A stretch of 64,000 bases of DNA, taken from Agrobacterium larrymoorei (GTDB taxonomy: Bacteria > Pseudomonadota > Alphaproteobacteria > Rhizobiales > Rhizobiaceae). Of the stretch, positions 1-7,779 are shown one piece after another. Below the pieces are notes generated by a model. The model was given only the letters and a program-made list of their open reading frames with translations. It searched no databases and was not told where the DNA came from. The stretch lies in NCBI RefSeq assembly GCF_005145045.1, contig NZ_CP039692.1:674001-738000 (forward strand), in the 5' to 3' direction. Numbering within the stretch: position 1 is the first letter of the stretch; each line of letters opens with the position of its first letter. The translations under genes were made by a program, and so were the position numbers.

Positions 1-175
1 GTTCCTCGATGGACTGCGCTTTTACACCGAATTCCTCGGCACGCAATTCTGCGGCACTTCGGTTCAGGTCCGCGCAGGCGAGAACTTTCAACCCTTTGAA
101 TAAAGGCGAAAGCGCGAAATAGGTGGTTGAAATATTGCCGCATCCAATGATGCCGACGCCAAGTTCCTTGGCCAT
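1..175 (-). CDS. Gfo/Idh/MocA-family oxidoreductase, N-terminal part (runs off window)
   Basis: Only the first 58 residues are inside the window. They begin MAKELGVGIIGCGNIS, a Rossmann nucleotide-binding fold with the GxGxxG-type turn close to the N-terminus, as in NAD(P)-dependent sugar oxidoreductases of the Gfo/Idh/MocA family. The ATG is at 175, 25 bases after the stop of the isomerase/epimerase gene on the same strand, so it looks like the last visible gene of the sugar transport operon. Members of this family oxidise or reduce sugars or inositols, often together with a TIM-barrel isomerase as here. The substrate cannot be told from this fragment. Confidence 0.8.
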   Translation of the reverse strand, partial: MAKELGVGIIGCGNISTTYFALSPLFKGLKVLACADLNRSAAELRAEEFGVKAQSIEE

Positions 176-200
176 GATATGTGACTCCGAATGGTCTCTA

Positions 201-962
201 TTAATATGCGTTGAAGGAAGCGATGGAGCGTGTGATCAGCCGGTCCGCATCGTTCGGATTATCGTGCTCGACCACGTAATACTTGACTGCCGTATTCTTG
301 AGCGCCGCAACGAGGCCCTTCCAGTCGACGGTGCCGTGGCCGACATCAGCCCAGCCATCCTCATCCTTGTTCTCGCCCGCAGGCGCGATGTCCTTGACAT
401 GGACGGCGGTGATGCGCTTGCCATAGCTTTCGATCCAGGCGAGAGGATCGGCATTGCCGCGGATGATCCAGGCAATATCGGCTTCCCATTCCAGATCGGG
501 ACCGCCTGCGAGGATCTGCTCCTGCGGAGTGGAGCCGTCATCCAGCGTGGCGAATTCGAAATCGTGATTGTGCCAGCCGAAGGAAATTCCGGCATCGCGA
601 TAAGGCTTTCCTGCTTCCTGAAGCCGCTTGCCGAATGCGAACCAGCCAGCAGCATCGCCGGGGCGCTGATCCGGCAGAAGATAGGGGCAATAGATCGCCT
701 GAATGCCAAGTGTTTTGGCGATCCGCAGCGCCTGCTCCTTATCGTTTTCCAGCATGTCGAGACCGAAATGGCCTGTCGGCATGGTAAGGCCGTTGGCATC
801 GAGATCGGCGCGCAGTCCTTTCAAGGCTGCCTCATCCATGGTGCCGTAAATGCCGCCGAAGCCTTCCACATGGGCGTAGCCCGCTGCGGCCAGCTTCTTC
901 AGAACATCGGAAAGCGGCGGAAAATTGCGCGCGCTGTAAAGTTGAAAGCCAAGTTTCGTCAT
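201..962 (-). CDS. Sugar phosphate isomerase/epimerase (xylose isomerase-like TIM barrel)
   Basis: This 253-residue protein resembles the AP-endonuclease-2/xylose isomerase-like TIM barrel family. It starts MTKLGFQLYSARN, and it carries conserved acidic and histidine residues typical of the metal site (GWHNHDFEF near residue 130, EADIAWI near 160, AVHVKDI near 187, VEHDNP near the end). Such enzymes interconvert sugars or sugar derivatives in the cytoplasm. The ATG at 962 follows a good ribosome site (AGGAGA). It sits 43 bases after the transporter ATPase gene and just before a Gfo/Idh oxidoreductase, so it probably acts on the imported sugar. No finer function is claimed. Confidence 0.82.
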   Translation of the reverse strand: MTKLGFQLYSARNFPPLSDVLKKLAAAGYAHVEGFGGIYGTMDEAALKGLRADLDANGLTMPTGHFGLDMLENDKEQALRIAKTLGIQAIYCPYLLPDQRPGDAAGWFAFGKRLQEAGKPYRDAGISFGWHNHDFEFATLDDGSTPQEQILAGGPDLEWEADIAWIIRGNADPLAWIESYGKRITAVHVKDIAPAGENKDEDGWADVGHGTVDWKGLVAALKNTAVKYYVVEHDNPNDADRLITRSIASFNAY

Positions 963-1005
963 ATGTCTCTCCTGACATTGGGACTATCTGGTGGGAGTGG
1001 AAAGG

Positions 1006-2094
1006 TCAGATGCGGTCTTCCGTTTCCGCATCGAAAAGGGATGCCATGGTCATATCGAAAGCGAGCTTGACCTTGGTGCCGGGCGCAAACCGACGGTGGC
1101 CACCGACACGAACGGACAGCGTATGTCCGGCATGTTTCAGCCAGATCAGATTGTCCGCGCCCATGGGCTCTTCGATATCAACCACAGCCTCGTGCACTTC
1201 ACCGCCGGTAATATCCGCATCGACGCGAACATGCTCCGGGCGAACGCCGAGAACGGCGCGTTTGCCGGGCGTGAGCGGTGATGAGGACTCGTAACCATCC
1301 AGCGTGAAGCTGACGCCATTGGTGACGAAAACCGTCTTGCCATCCTTCTGCGCAAGTTCGCCGCGCAGGAAATTCATGGATGGCGAGCCGATGAAGCCGG
1401 CGACGAAAAGGTTTCGTGGCTTGTTGTAAATCGAGACCGGATCGTCCAGCTGCTGGATCACACCGCTTTTCATGATGGCGATACGATCCGCCAGCGTCAG
1501 CGCTTCGATCTGGTCATGTGTAACGTAAATCATCGTGTTCTTCAGCGACTGGTGCAGACGCTTGATTTCCACGCGCAGTTCAGACCGCAGCTTGGCATCG
1601 AGGTTGGACAGCGGTTCATCGAAGAGGAACACGTCCACATCGCGCACCAGTGCACGCCCGATGGCGACGCGCTGGCGCTGACCACCGGAAAGCTCCGCTG
1701 GCTTGCGCTTCAGAAGCGGCTCGATCTGCAGGATGCCAGCCGCGCGTTTGACGCGGCGGTCGATCTCGTCCTTCGGAATTTTCGCCACCTGAAGGCCGAA
1801 GGACAGGTTCTTTTCGACCGTCATCTGCGGATAGAGCGCATAGGACTGGAACACCATGCCGATGCCGCGATCCTTGGGCTCTTCCCAGGTCACGTTACGG
1901 TCCTTGATGAAAATCTGCCCGTCCGTGGGTTCCAGCAGGCCTGCGATACAATTGAGGAGCGTGGATTTACCGCAACCGGAAGAACCGAGAAGAACCAGAA
2001 ACTCGCCGTCGTAAATATCGAGATTGAGGTTGGACAGCACGTTGACCGCGCCGAATGACAGAGACAAATCGCGAATGGAAACGCTTTTATTCAT
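1006..2094 (-). CDS. Sugar ABC transporter ATP-binding protein (MalK/UgpC type)
   Basis: At 362 residues this has the usual length of a MalK/UgpC-type ATPase, which energises a carbohydrate importer from the cytoplasmic face. Visible motifs in order are Walker A GSSGCGKST near residue 38, the Q-loop region VFQSYALYPQM near 82, the signature LSGGQRQRVAIGRAL near 135, Walker B VFLFDEPLSNLD near 155 and the switch histidine in YVTHDQIEA near 190. The C-terminal third is the TOBE-type regulatory domain (LGVRPEHV). The gene starts six bases after the second permease stop, indicating a tight operon. MalK-type ATPases sometimes serve several transporters, but here it sits with its own permeases. Confidence 0.92.
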   Translation of the reverse strand: MNKSVSIRDLSLSFGAVNVLSNLNLDIYDGEFLVLLGSSGCGKSTLLNCIAGLLEPTDGQIFIKDRNVTWEEPKDRGIGMVFQSYALYPQMTVEKNLSFGLQVAKIPKDEIDRRVKRAAGILQIEPLLKRKPAELSGGQRQRVAIGRALVRDVDVFLFDEPLSNLDAKLRSELRVEIKRLHQSLKNTMIYVTHDQIEALTLADRIAIMKSGVIQQLDDPVSIYNKPRNLFVAGFIGSPSMNFLRGELAQKDGKTVFVTNGVSFTLDGYESSSPLTPGKRAVLGVRPEHVRVDADITGGEVHEAVVDIEEPMGADNLIWLKHAGHTLSVRVGGHRRFAPGTKVKLAFDMTMASLFDAETEDRI

Positions 2095-2100
2095 GGAAAT

Positions 2101-3042
2101 TTACCCTTTGACTGCACCGGCGGCGATGCCACGGACAAAAAGTCGACCTGAAACGAAGTAAACCAACAGAGGAACCGCACCCGTCAGAAGCGTTGCAGCC
2201 ATGTTGACGTTGTATTCCTTCACGCCCTGAACCGAGTTGACGATGTTGTTGAGCTGAACCGTCATCGGATAATATTCCGGCCTTGTGAACACGACGCCGA
2301 AGAGGAAGTCGTTCCAGATACCGGTGACCTGAAGGATCATCGCCACGACGAAGATGGGCAGCGACATGGGCAACATGATGCGGAAGTAAATCTGCCAGAA
2401 ATTCGCTCCATCGATGCGCGCGGCCTTGAAGAGTTCTTCCGGCAGGCCTGCAAAGTAGTTGCGGAACAGCAGCGTCAGGATCGGCATGCCGAAAATGGTA
2501 TGCACGATGACAAGGCCGGTGAGCGTGCCATAGACGCCCAGTTCACGCAGAACGATAACGATCGGATAGATCATCACCTGATAGGGAATGAAGGCGCCGA
2601 TGATCAGGATCGAGAAGAAGAATTCCGAGCCCTTGAACTTCCAGTTGGCGAGCGCGTAACCGCTGACCGAGGCAATCAGGATCGACACGATTGTCGATGG
2701 CACCATGATGCGAACGGAATTCCAGAAGCCGCGCGACAGACCATCGCAGTTCAGACCCGTGCAGGCATTGGCCCATGCCTTGACCCAGGGCTCGAAGGTG
2801 ATTTCCACCGGCGGCGCGAAGATGTTGCCGAGACGGATTTCCGGCATGCCCTTCAATGATGTGACGACCATCACGTAGAGCGGCAGCAGATAGTAAAGCG
2901 CTGCGACTATGAGCGTGCCGTAGAGAATGATGTTTCGACGCGACAGCGTCTTGCGCGGTTTGCGCCCGCGAGGGCCGCTCAGCTGATCGGAAACGGCATC
3001 CGCGCCAGCGGCAACGGTATTGAGAGTGCTGATATTAGCCAC
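2101..3042 (-). CDS. Sugar ABC transporter permease (MalG type)
   Basis: This 313-residue inner-membrane protein has a cytoplasmic N-terminal stretch, about six membrane segments, and the EAA loop that docks on the ATPase (EELFKAARIDGANFWQIYFRIMLP, about residues 205-228). This is the MalG-type permease of a carbohydrate uptake family-1 transporter. It begins with GTG at 3042 and its start overlaps the stop of the upstream permease by eight bases, which implies translational coupling. It forms the membrane channel with the 300-residue permease encoded just before it. Confidence 0.9.
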   Translation of the reverse strand: MANISTLNTVAAGADAVSDQLSGPRGRKPRKTLSRRNIILYGTLIVAALYYLLPLYVMVVTSLKGMPEIRLGNIFAPPVEITFEPWVKAWANACTGLNCDGLSRGFWNSVRIMVPSTIVSILIASVSGYALANWKFKGSEFFFSILIIGAFIPYQVMIYPIVIVLRELGVYGTLTGLVIVHTIFGMPILTLLFRNYFAGLPEELFKAARIDGANFWQIYFRIMLPMSLPIFVVAMILQVTGIWNDFLFGVVFTRPEYYPMTVQLNNIVNSVQGVKEYNVNMAATLLTGAVPLLVYFVSGRLFVRGIAAGAVKG

Positions 3043-3937
3043 GCTTGCGCCCTCCGAATTCGAGGTAAGCCCATGGAATGATGATGATGGCGACGGTGAG
3101 AAGCATCATGGTGGAAGCCGCGAAGCCCTGCCCCAGATTCTGTGCCTGGAACATATAGTCATAAACGTATTTCGCAGGCACTTCCGAGGCGATGCCCGGA
3201 CCGCCGCTGGTCTGCGCCACCACGAGATCGTAAACCTTGACGATGCCGCTGGCGATGATGACGAGAGTGGTGATGAAGACCGGACGCATCATGGGAATGA
3301 CGATCAGAAGATAGGTCTTCCACATGGGAATACCGTCCACCCGCGCAGCTTTCCAGATATCCTCATCGATGCCACGCAAGCCTGCGAGCATGAGGCACAT
3401 GACGAGGCCCGTGCCCTGCCAGAGCGCCGCAATGAGAATGCCGTAAATCACGATCTGCGAATTGTAGAGCGGATCGAAGGTGAAGCTTTCCCAGCCCATG
3501 GAGCGCACGACGGATTGAATGCCGAATTCCGGATTGAGCAGCCACTGCCAGACAAGGCCGGTGACGATGAAAGAAAGCGCAAAGGGATAAAGGAAGATCG
3601 TGCGGAAGGTGTTTTCGAACCGGATCTTCTGGTCCATCAATGCCGCAAGCACGAAGCCGATGACGAGGCTGAAGATAAGCGACAGCACGCCGTAAATGGC
3701 GAGGTTCTGGATAGAGACGATCCATCGCGGGGCCGCCCAAAGGCGTTCATATTGCTCGAAACCAATGAAGGTCGCCCGCGGAAGCAGCTTGGAATTGGTG
3801 AAAGAATAAACGACCGTCCAGATCGTGCCCCCTAAAAAGATGACCATTGCGGTCAGTATCAAAGGAATAGATGCAATCTTGGAATTGAGATTGCGAAATA
3901 ACTGGTTTGGACGCCCGGAATGGCTTTTTGCCGCCAT
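3035..3937 (-). CDS. Sugar ABC transporter permease (MalF type)
   Basis: This 300-residue membrane protein has about six hydrophobic helices and an EAA loop (EDIWKAARVDGIPMWKTYLL, about residues 190-210). It fits the MalF-like partner of the permease encoded immediately downstream. The ATG at 3937 has a GGAG ribosome site six bases upstream. The gene lies 129 bases after the binding-protein gene, with a strong hairpin in between. That arrangement usually gives more binding protein than membrane components. The imported sugar is not determined by the permease sequence. Confidence 0.9.
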   Translation of the reverse strand: MAAKSHSGRPNQLFRNLNSKIASIPLILTAMVIFLGGTIWTVVYSFTNSKLLPRATFIGFEQYERLWAAPRWIVSIQNLAIYGVLSLIFSLVIGFVLAALMDQKIRFENTFRTIFLYPFALSFIVTGLVWQWLLNPEFGIQSVVRSMGWESFTFDPLYNSQIVIYGILIAALWQGTGLVMCLMLAGLRGIDEDIWKAARVDGIPMWKTYLLIVIPMMRPVFITTLVIIASGIVKVYDLVVAQTSGGPGIASEVPAKYVYDYMFQAQNLGQGFAASTMMLLTVAIIIIPWAYLEFGGRKRG

Positions 3938-4025
3938 TTGACACTCCTATCAATCGTTGCCGGATGCGCCGAAAACATCGACTACATCGTTACAGGTGCA
4001 ATTAAAGCACCATATTCGGTGAGAG

Positions 4026-4050
4026 ACCGGCAGGTTTTCGGCCTGCCGGT
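4026..4050 (-). terminator. Hairpin between binding-protein and permease genes
   Basis: A perfect 9-bp stem (ACCGGCAGG / CCTGCCGGT) with a 7-base loop lies just after the binding-protein stop codon at 4067. No long U-run follows on the transcribed strand, so it is more likely an mRNA-stabilising or partial-termination element than a full terminator. Confidence 0.6.
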
Positions 4051-4066
4051 TTCGCTCGATTGATCC

Positions 4067-5302
4067 TCAGTCGGCGGAGGAGATAATGCCCGCGAAGCGT
4101 TTCTGCGCATCAGCAGCCGTCATGGACGAACTCGCGAAGAATTCAGCCATCAGGTCTTCCTTCTGCTTCTGCGTATCGGCAGAAATCAACTGGTCGGTGC
4201 TGGTGAGCGCGTTGCCCTTGGAAAGAATGGCAAGACCCTTCTTCATGCAATCGTTTGCCGAATTGAGGTCCACGTCGCCACGGATAGGCAGCGACCCTTT
4301 CTTGAGGTTGAAGGCAACCTGCGTTTTTGGATCGACGATGGTTTCAGCCAGAACCTCCTGCGCCTTGGACTTTGCTTCGTCCTTGAGCAGCGGGAAGTAG
4401 AAGGCGTCGCCGCCGGTCGTCAGATATTCATTGAGGCCAAGGCCCGGAAGGCAGGAATAATCCGTCCCGGCTTTTTGACCGGCCAGCTGGAACTCGCCCT
4501 GTGCCCAGTCACCCATGACCTGGCCGCCAGCCTTGCCGGTAATGACCATGTTGGTTGCCTGGTTCCAGTCCTGTACGTTGGAGCCCTTGGCAAGCTTGCG
4601 CGCCTCATCGGCGGCAGCGAAAATCTTCGCCATCTCCGGGCCCGCCGCCACTTCGGCGTCCTTATCCTTGTAAACCTTCTCGTAGAGGTCCTTGCCGCCG
4701 AGCGACAGGGTCAGCGTATCGAAAAGACCGTTTGCCTGCCACGCCTGACCACCGAGCGCCAGCGGCTGGATGCCCGCTTTCTGCAATGCAGGACCTGCGG
4801 CGATGAATTCATTCCAGTTCTTCGGAACCTCCACGCCAGCCTTTTTGAAGGCTTCATTGGAAAGCCACAGCCACTGCCAGGAGTGGATGTTGACCGGCGC
4901 GCAGTAAATCTTGCCATCGATAGTGCAGCTGTCGAGCAGGCTTGCCGGCTTGATCACTTCCTTCCATTTGCCCTTTTCGGCAACGTCGGAAAGGTCACGC
5001 ATCAGGCCGGATTGCACCAGTTCTTCAGCCTGACGGCCATGGTTGAACTGTGTGGCACCCATAGGGTCGCCGCCGGTGATGCGACTGATCATGATAGGGC
5101 GCGCCGTGCCGCCGGAACCGGCAATGGCTCCATCCACCCATTTATTACCGGTTGCATCAAAAGCCTTGGCAAGTTCAGCCACCGCAGCGGCTTCGCCACC
5201 CGATGTCCACCAATGCGTTACTTCAAGATCCGTCGCTCCGGCAATGCCCGCCGGCAGTATAACACTTGCCGCCAAGGCGGTCAGGATAGAACGAATGCGC
5301 AT
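4067..5302 (-). CDS. Sugar ABC transporter periplasmic substrate-binding protein
   Basis: This 411-residue family-1 extracellular solute-binding protein captures a sugar in the periplasm for the transporter encoded downstream. Residues 1 to about 23 form a signal peptide (MRIRSILTALAAS...GIAGA) with cleavage before TDLEVTHWW. The opening LEVTHWWTSGGE and the GSGGTAR and ITGGDP stretches resemble the glucose/mannose-type binding proteins of this superfamily (recalled similarity, not searched). A strong ribosome site, GGGAGGAG, precedes the ATG at 5302. It is the first gene of the minus-strand operon. A 15-bp palindrome upstream at 5343-5357 may be a repressor site. Confidence 0.9.
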   Translation of the reverse strand: MRIRSILTALAASVILPAGIAGATDLEVTHWWTSGGEAAAVAELAKAFDATGNKWVDGAIAGSGGTARPIMISRITGGDPMGATQFNHGRQAEELVQSGLMRDLSDVAEKGKWKEVIKPASLLDSCTIDGKIYCAPVNIHSWQWLWLSNEAFKKAGVEVPKNWNEFIAAGPALQKAGIQPLALGGQAWQANGLFDTLTLSLGGKDLYEKVYKDKDAEVAAGPEMAKIFAAADEARKLAKGSNVQDWNQATNMVITGKAGGQVMGDWAQGEFQLAGQKAGTDYSCLPGLGLNEYLTTGGDAFYFPLLKDEAKSKAQEVLAETIVDPKTQVAFNLKKGSLPIRGDVDLNSANDCMKKGLAILSKGNALTSTDQLISADTQKQKEDLMAEFFASSSMTAADAQKRFAGIISSAD

Positions 5303-5969
5303 GAGTCTCCTCCCTCACTGAAACGTTGCCGTAAAACCGTATGCGAATCATATTCGTTGTGCAACAGGGCAAAGGGTAAATTTTACGTTTTTATAATATT
5401 GTTATAAATCAATAGTTTGACAGGCGCTTTAGCGTTATTTGTCGCTGCAGTGTCGATTTGGCTCCGCATCGCGCTGGCCAACCGAACTCAGGCCCGATGA
5501 TTCAATCAGACAACAATACAACTTTGTACGCATTGCAACCATAGAGAAGTAAAGACACAATCGCCACACGCGAATTTATGAATAAATAGCTGAACATGAA
5601 AGTCTAATTCGCTTTCAAACTACCTTCTCATAAACATGTCGTGATGAGGGAAGTGCATTTTCGGCGTGAGACATCAATATTCTACGCGGATATCACTTAC
5701 AACTTCGCCCAATTTGAGCCTCACTGCTTAAAAAGTGTAACTTCTCGTACTCCTAATTTACACCACCTTAACCATTCGGATATTTAATCGGCGAAGACAA
5801 AACCGCCCCTACCGCGCACTTCCTGTGCGCTCAGGTTGCCAACAATGTCGCTCTGGGCGCATGACGCATGCCCACCATCTCAAAAATGTTTAGCCATTGA
5901 GAACACCTGCTTCGGATCACCCCGAAGACGGTGATGCTGTTTCATATTTTTAAATTGCCTGGAGCCAAC
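5303..5969. other. Divergent intergenic region between sugar ABC operon and chemotaxis operon
   Basis: About 670 bases lie between the two divergent operon starts and must hold both promoters. The region is AT-richer than its neighbours, especially 5385-5800. One palindrome next to the binding-protein gene is listed separately. No conserved protein-coding frame, RNA gene or convincing -35/-10 pair was found; an isolated TTGACA at 5417-5422 has no matching -10 element that I would trust. Confidence 0.6.
5343..5357. promoter_or_regulatory. Candidate operator palindrome upstream of sugar-binding protein gene
   Basis: GCGAATCATATTCGT is an inverted repeat (CGAAT, 3-base centre, ATTCG) centred 48 bases upstream of the ATG at 5302. 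Size and place suit a LacI- or GntR-type operator over the promoter. No regulator gene is adjacent, so the assignment is tentative. Confidence 0.35.
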
Positions 5970-7103
5970 GTGAAAGTAGTCCTTGTAGACGATAGCAAGT
6001 CGGCACTTTTTGCGCTTGAAACTTCGTTGAACGACCTCACGGGCGTCACCCTCATTTCATTCCTCCTGCCTGAGGAAGCAATCGCCTATTGCCTTAGTCA
6101 TCCCGTGGATCTGGTTTTCACGGATTATGTGATGCCGGGCCAAACAGGTATCGATCTCATAAAAACGCTCAAGCAGTCTCCCGATTATGCTCATGTGCCC
6201 ATGGTCATGGTAACCGCGGAGCAGGACCGCGGCATCCTCATCGGCGCAATCGAGGCGGGTGCGACGGAGTTCATCGCCAAGCCCTTCGATAAGGTGGAAT
6301 TGCAGGCGCGCGCGCTCAATCTTCTACAGCTTCGCCGCGCGCATCGCGAACTTTCCCGCCAGACGACGATACTCGAGGACGAGGTTGCGCGCGCCACGCA
6401 GGAATTGGCGGCGCGGGAAGAAGAGATGATCTGGCGGCTTGCCCGCGCAATCGAATTCCGCGATGGCGCAACCGGCGACCATATTTCCCGCGTGGCGCAG
6501 ATCAGCCAGTTCATCGCCGAAGATCTCGGTCTCGATAAGGAAACATGCCGGATGATCTATCTGGCAGCACCCCTTCACGATGTCGGCAAAATCGGAATTT
6601 CCGACAGCATTCTCCTGAAACCCGGTCGCCTCACACCAGAAGAGATCGAGGAAATGCGGATGCATGTCGAATTCGGGGTGCAGATCCTGGGTAACGGCAC
6701 ATCGCGGCTTTTGAAGATTGCCGAGGCAATTGCCGCCGGGCATCATGAAAAGTGGGACGGCACCGGTTATCCGAAGCGCATCGGGGGAGACGCCATTCCT
6801 CTGGTGGCCCGTATCGTGGCCATTGCCGATGTCTTCGAGGCATTGTGCACCGAGCGGCCATACAAGAAGGCCTGGCCGATGGACAAGGCCCGCGCCCACA
6901 TTGTGGAGCAGAGCGGGCAGCATTTCGATCCGGCCTGCGTGGCGGCATTCGAGCGGCAGTGGCCGCGCATCGAGGCTCTGCTGACCTCGAAAGATGCGGC
7001 GCCGACTGCCTCTCCGTCTCTCGTTGCAACCACCGAGGATTACGCCTCCCTCACCTCCCCCGAGCGGCAAAAACAACCCGAAAAACTTCAGGAAAGCCGA
7101 TGA
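5970..7103 (+). CDS. Response regulator with HD-GYP cyclic-di-GMP phosphodiesterase output
   Basis: The protein has 377 residues if translation starts at GTG 5970, which follows GGAG at 5961-5964; an earlier in-frame GTG at 5931 would add 13 residues and has no clear ribosome site. Residues 1-120 form a CheY-like receiver with the acidic pocket VDDS, phosphoacceptor Asp52 in FTDYVMPG and the lysine in AKPF. A short coiled-coil linker leads to an HD-GYP domain at about 150-345 with an intact LHDVGKIGI and HHEKWDGTGYP. Family members hydrolyse c-di-GMP. It heads the chemotaxis operon and its stop overlaps the next start (ATGA), so it may be an output of the CheA encoded downstream. Confidence 0.9.
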   Translation: MKVVLVDDSKSALFALETSLNDLTGVTLISFLLPEEAIAYCLSHPVDLVFTDYVMPGQTGIDLIKTLKQSPDYAHVPMVMVTAEQDRGILIGAIEAGATEFIAKPFDKVELQARALNLLQLRRAHRELSRQTTILEDEVARATQELAAREEEMIWRLARAIEFRDGATGDHISRVAQISQFIAEDLGLDKETCRMIYLAAPLHDVGKIGISDSILLKPGRLTPEEIEEMRMHVEFGVQILGNGTSRLLKIAEAIAAGHHEKWDGTGYPKRIGGDAIPLVARIVAIADVFEALCTERPYKKAWPMDKARAHIVEQSGQHFDPACVAAFERQWPRIEALLTSKDAAPTASPSLVATTEDYASLTSPERQKQPEKLQESR

Positions 7104-7414
7104 CACCCGAAACCATCACACTTCCCGCCGCCTTGTCGATCCGGGGCATCAGCGCAATCCATGAGAGCCTTGTTTCCGCCTTTGCGGATCACACCGCCAT
7201 CGTCCTCGATATTCCCGAGGATGCGACCGTCGATTTGAGCTTCATCCAGCTCGTCGAGTCTTCCAGACGCCATGCCCGTGAACAGGGCAAATTCATCACT
7301 TTGAAAAAGCCAGCAACGCCGGGCGTGGTGGAAACGCTGCAACGCGGCGGCTTTCTGGCGAACATGGACGAGGCCTCCCGCCTCTTCTGGCTGCATGGAA
7401 AGGAAATTCAATGA
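7100..7414 (+). CDS. STAS-domain protein of chemotaxis operon
   Basis: This small 104-residue protein has the fold pattern of a STAS domain (anti-sigma-factor-antagonist-like): alternating short strands and helices with the characteristic VDLSFIQLVESSRRHA segment around residues 45-60. The start ATG at 7100 overlaps the HD-GYP stop and its own stop overlaps the CheY start, so all three are translationally coupled. STAS proteins are typically switched by serine phosphorylation or act as docking modules. Similar small STAS proteins occur in some alphaproteobacterial chemotaxis clusters. Its partner here is not known. No serine kinase or phosphatase of the SpoIIAB/RsbU type is encoded nearby. 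Confidence 0.75.
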   Translation: MTPETITLPAALSIRGISAIHESLVSAFADHTAIVLDIPEDATVDLSFIQLVESSRRHAREQGKFITLKKPATPGVVETLQRGGFLANMDEASRLFWLHGKEIQ

Positions 7415-7779
7415 GCGCCAACATTCTCACCGTGGACGATTCCGCAAGCATCCGCATGACCACCAAAATCGCCCTGACCAACGCTGGCTATCAGGTGACG
7501 GAAGCGGTTGACGGCGCGGACGGTCTGACAAAGGCGAAGGCGGGCTCGTTCGACCTCATCGTTACCGACCTGAACATGCCCAACATGAACGGCCTCGAAA
7601 TGATCGAGGCGCTTCGCCAGTCGCCCGCCCATACCGGCGTTCCGATCATCTTCCTGACGACGGAATCCGATGCCGACATGAAGGCGCGCGCGAAAGCCGC
7701 GGGCGCCACAGGTTGGGTTACCAAGCCATTCGACCCGGAAAACCTGGTGAAGATCGCAAGAAAGGTTCTGGGTAGATGA
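7411..7779 (+). CDS. cheY: CheY-like single-domain response regulator
   Basis: This is a 122-residue stand-alone receiver. The acidic pocket is Asp9/Asp10 (TVDDSAS), the phosphoacceptor is Asp53 (VTDLNMPNMNG), and the Thr and Lys switch residues are in FLTTES and VTKPFD. It should receive phosphate from the CheA encoded next, with which its stop codon overlaps (ATGA at 7776-7779). CheY proteins bind a flagellar switch or other targets, but no flagellar gene lies nearby, so the target is open. It could also act as a phosphate sink for the HD-GYP regulator. Confidence 0.9.
   Translation: MSANILTVDDSASIRMTTKIALTNAGYQVTEAVDGADGLTKAKAGSFDLIVTDLNMPNMNGLEMIEALRQSPAHTGVPIIFLTTESDADMKARAKAAGATGWVTKPFDPENLVKIARKVLGR

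Noticed and set aside
123..1070. A 315-codon plus-strand frame opposite the epimerase gene
   Set aside because: It is antisense to a well-supported isomerase/epimerase and has no ribosome site or domain.
5417..5422. TTGACA as a -35 promoter element
   Set aside because: No convincing -10 element was found at suitable distance, and single hexamers are common by chance.
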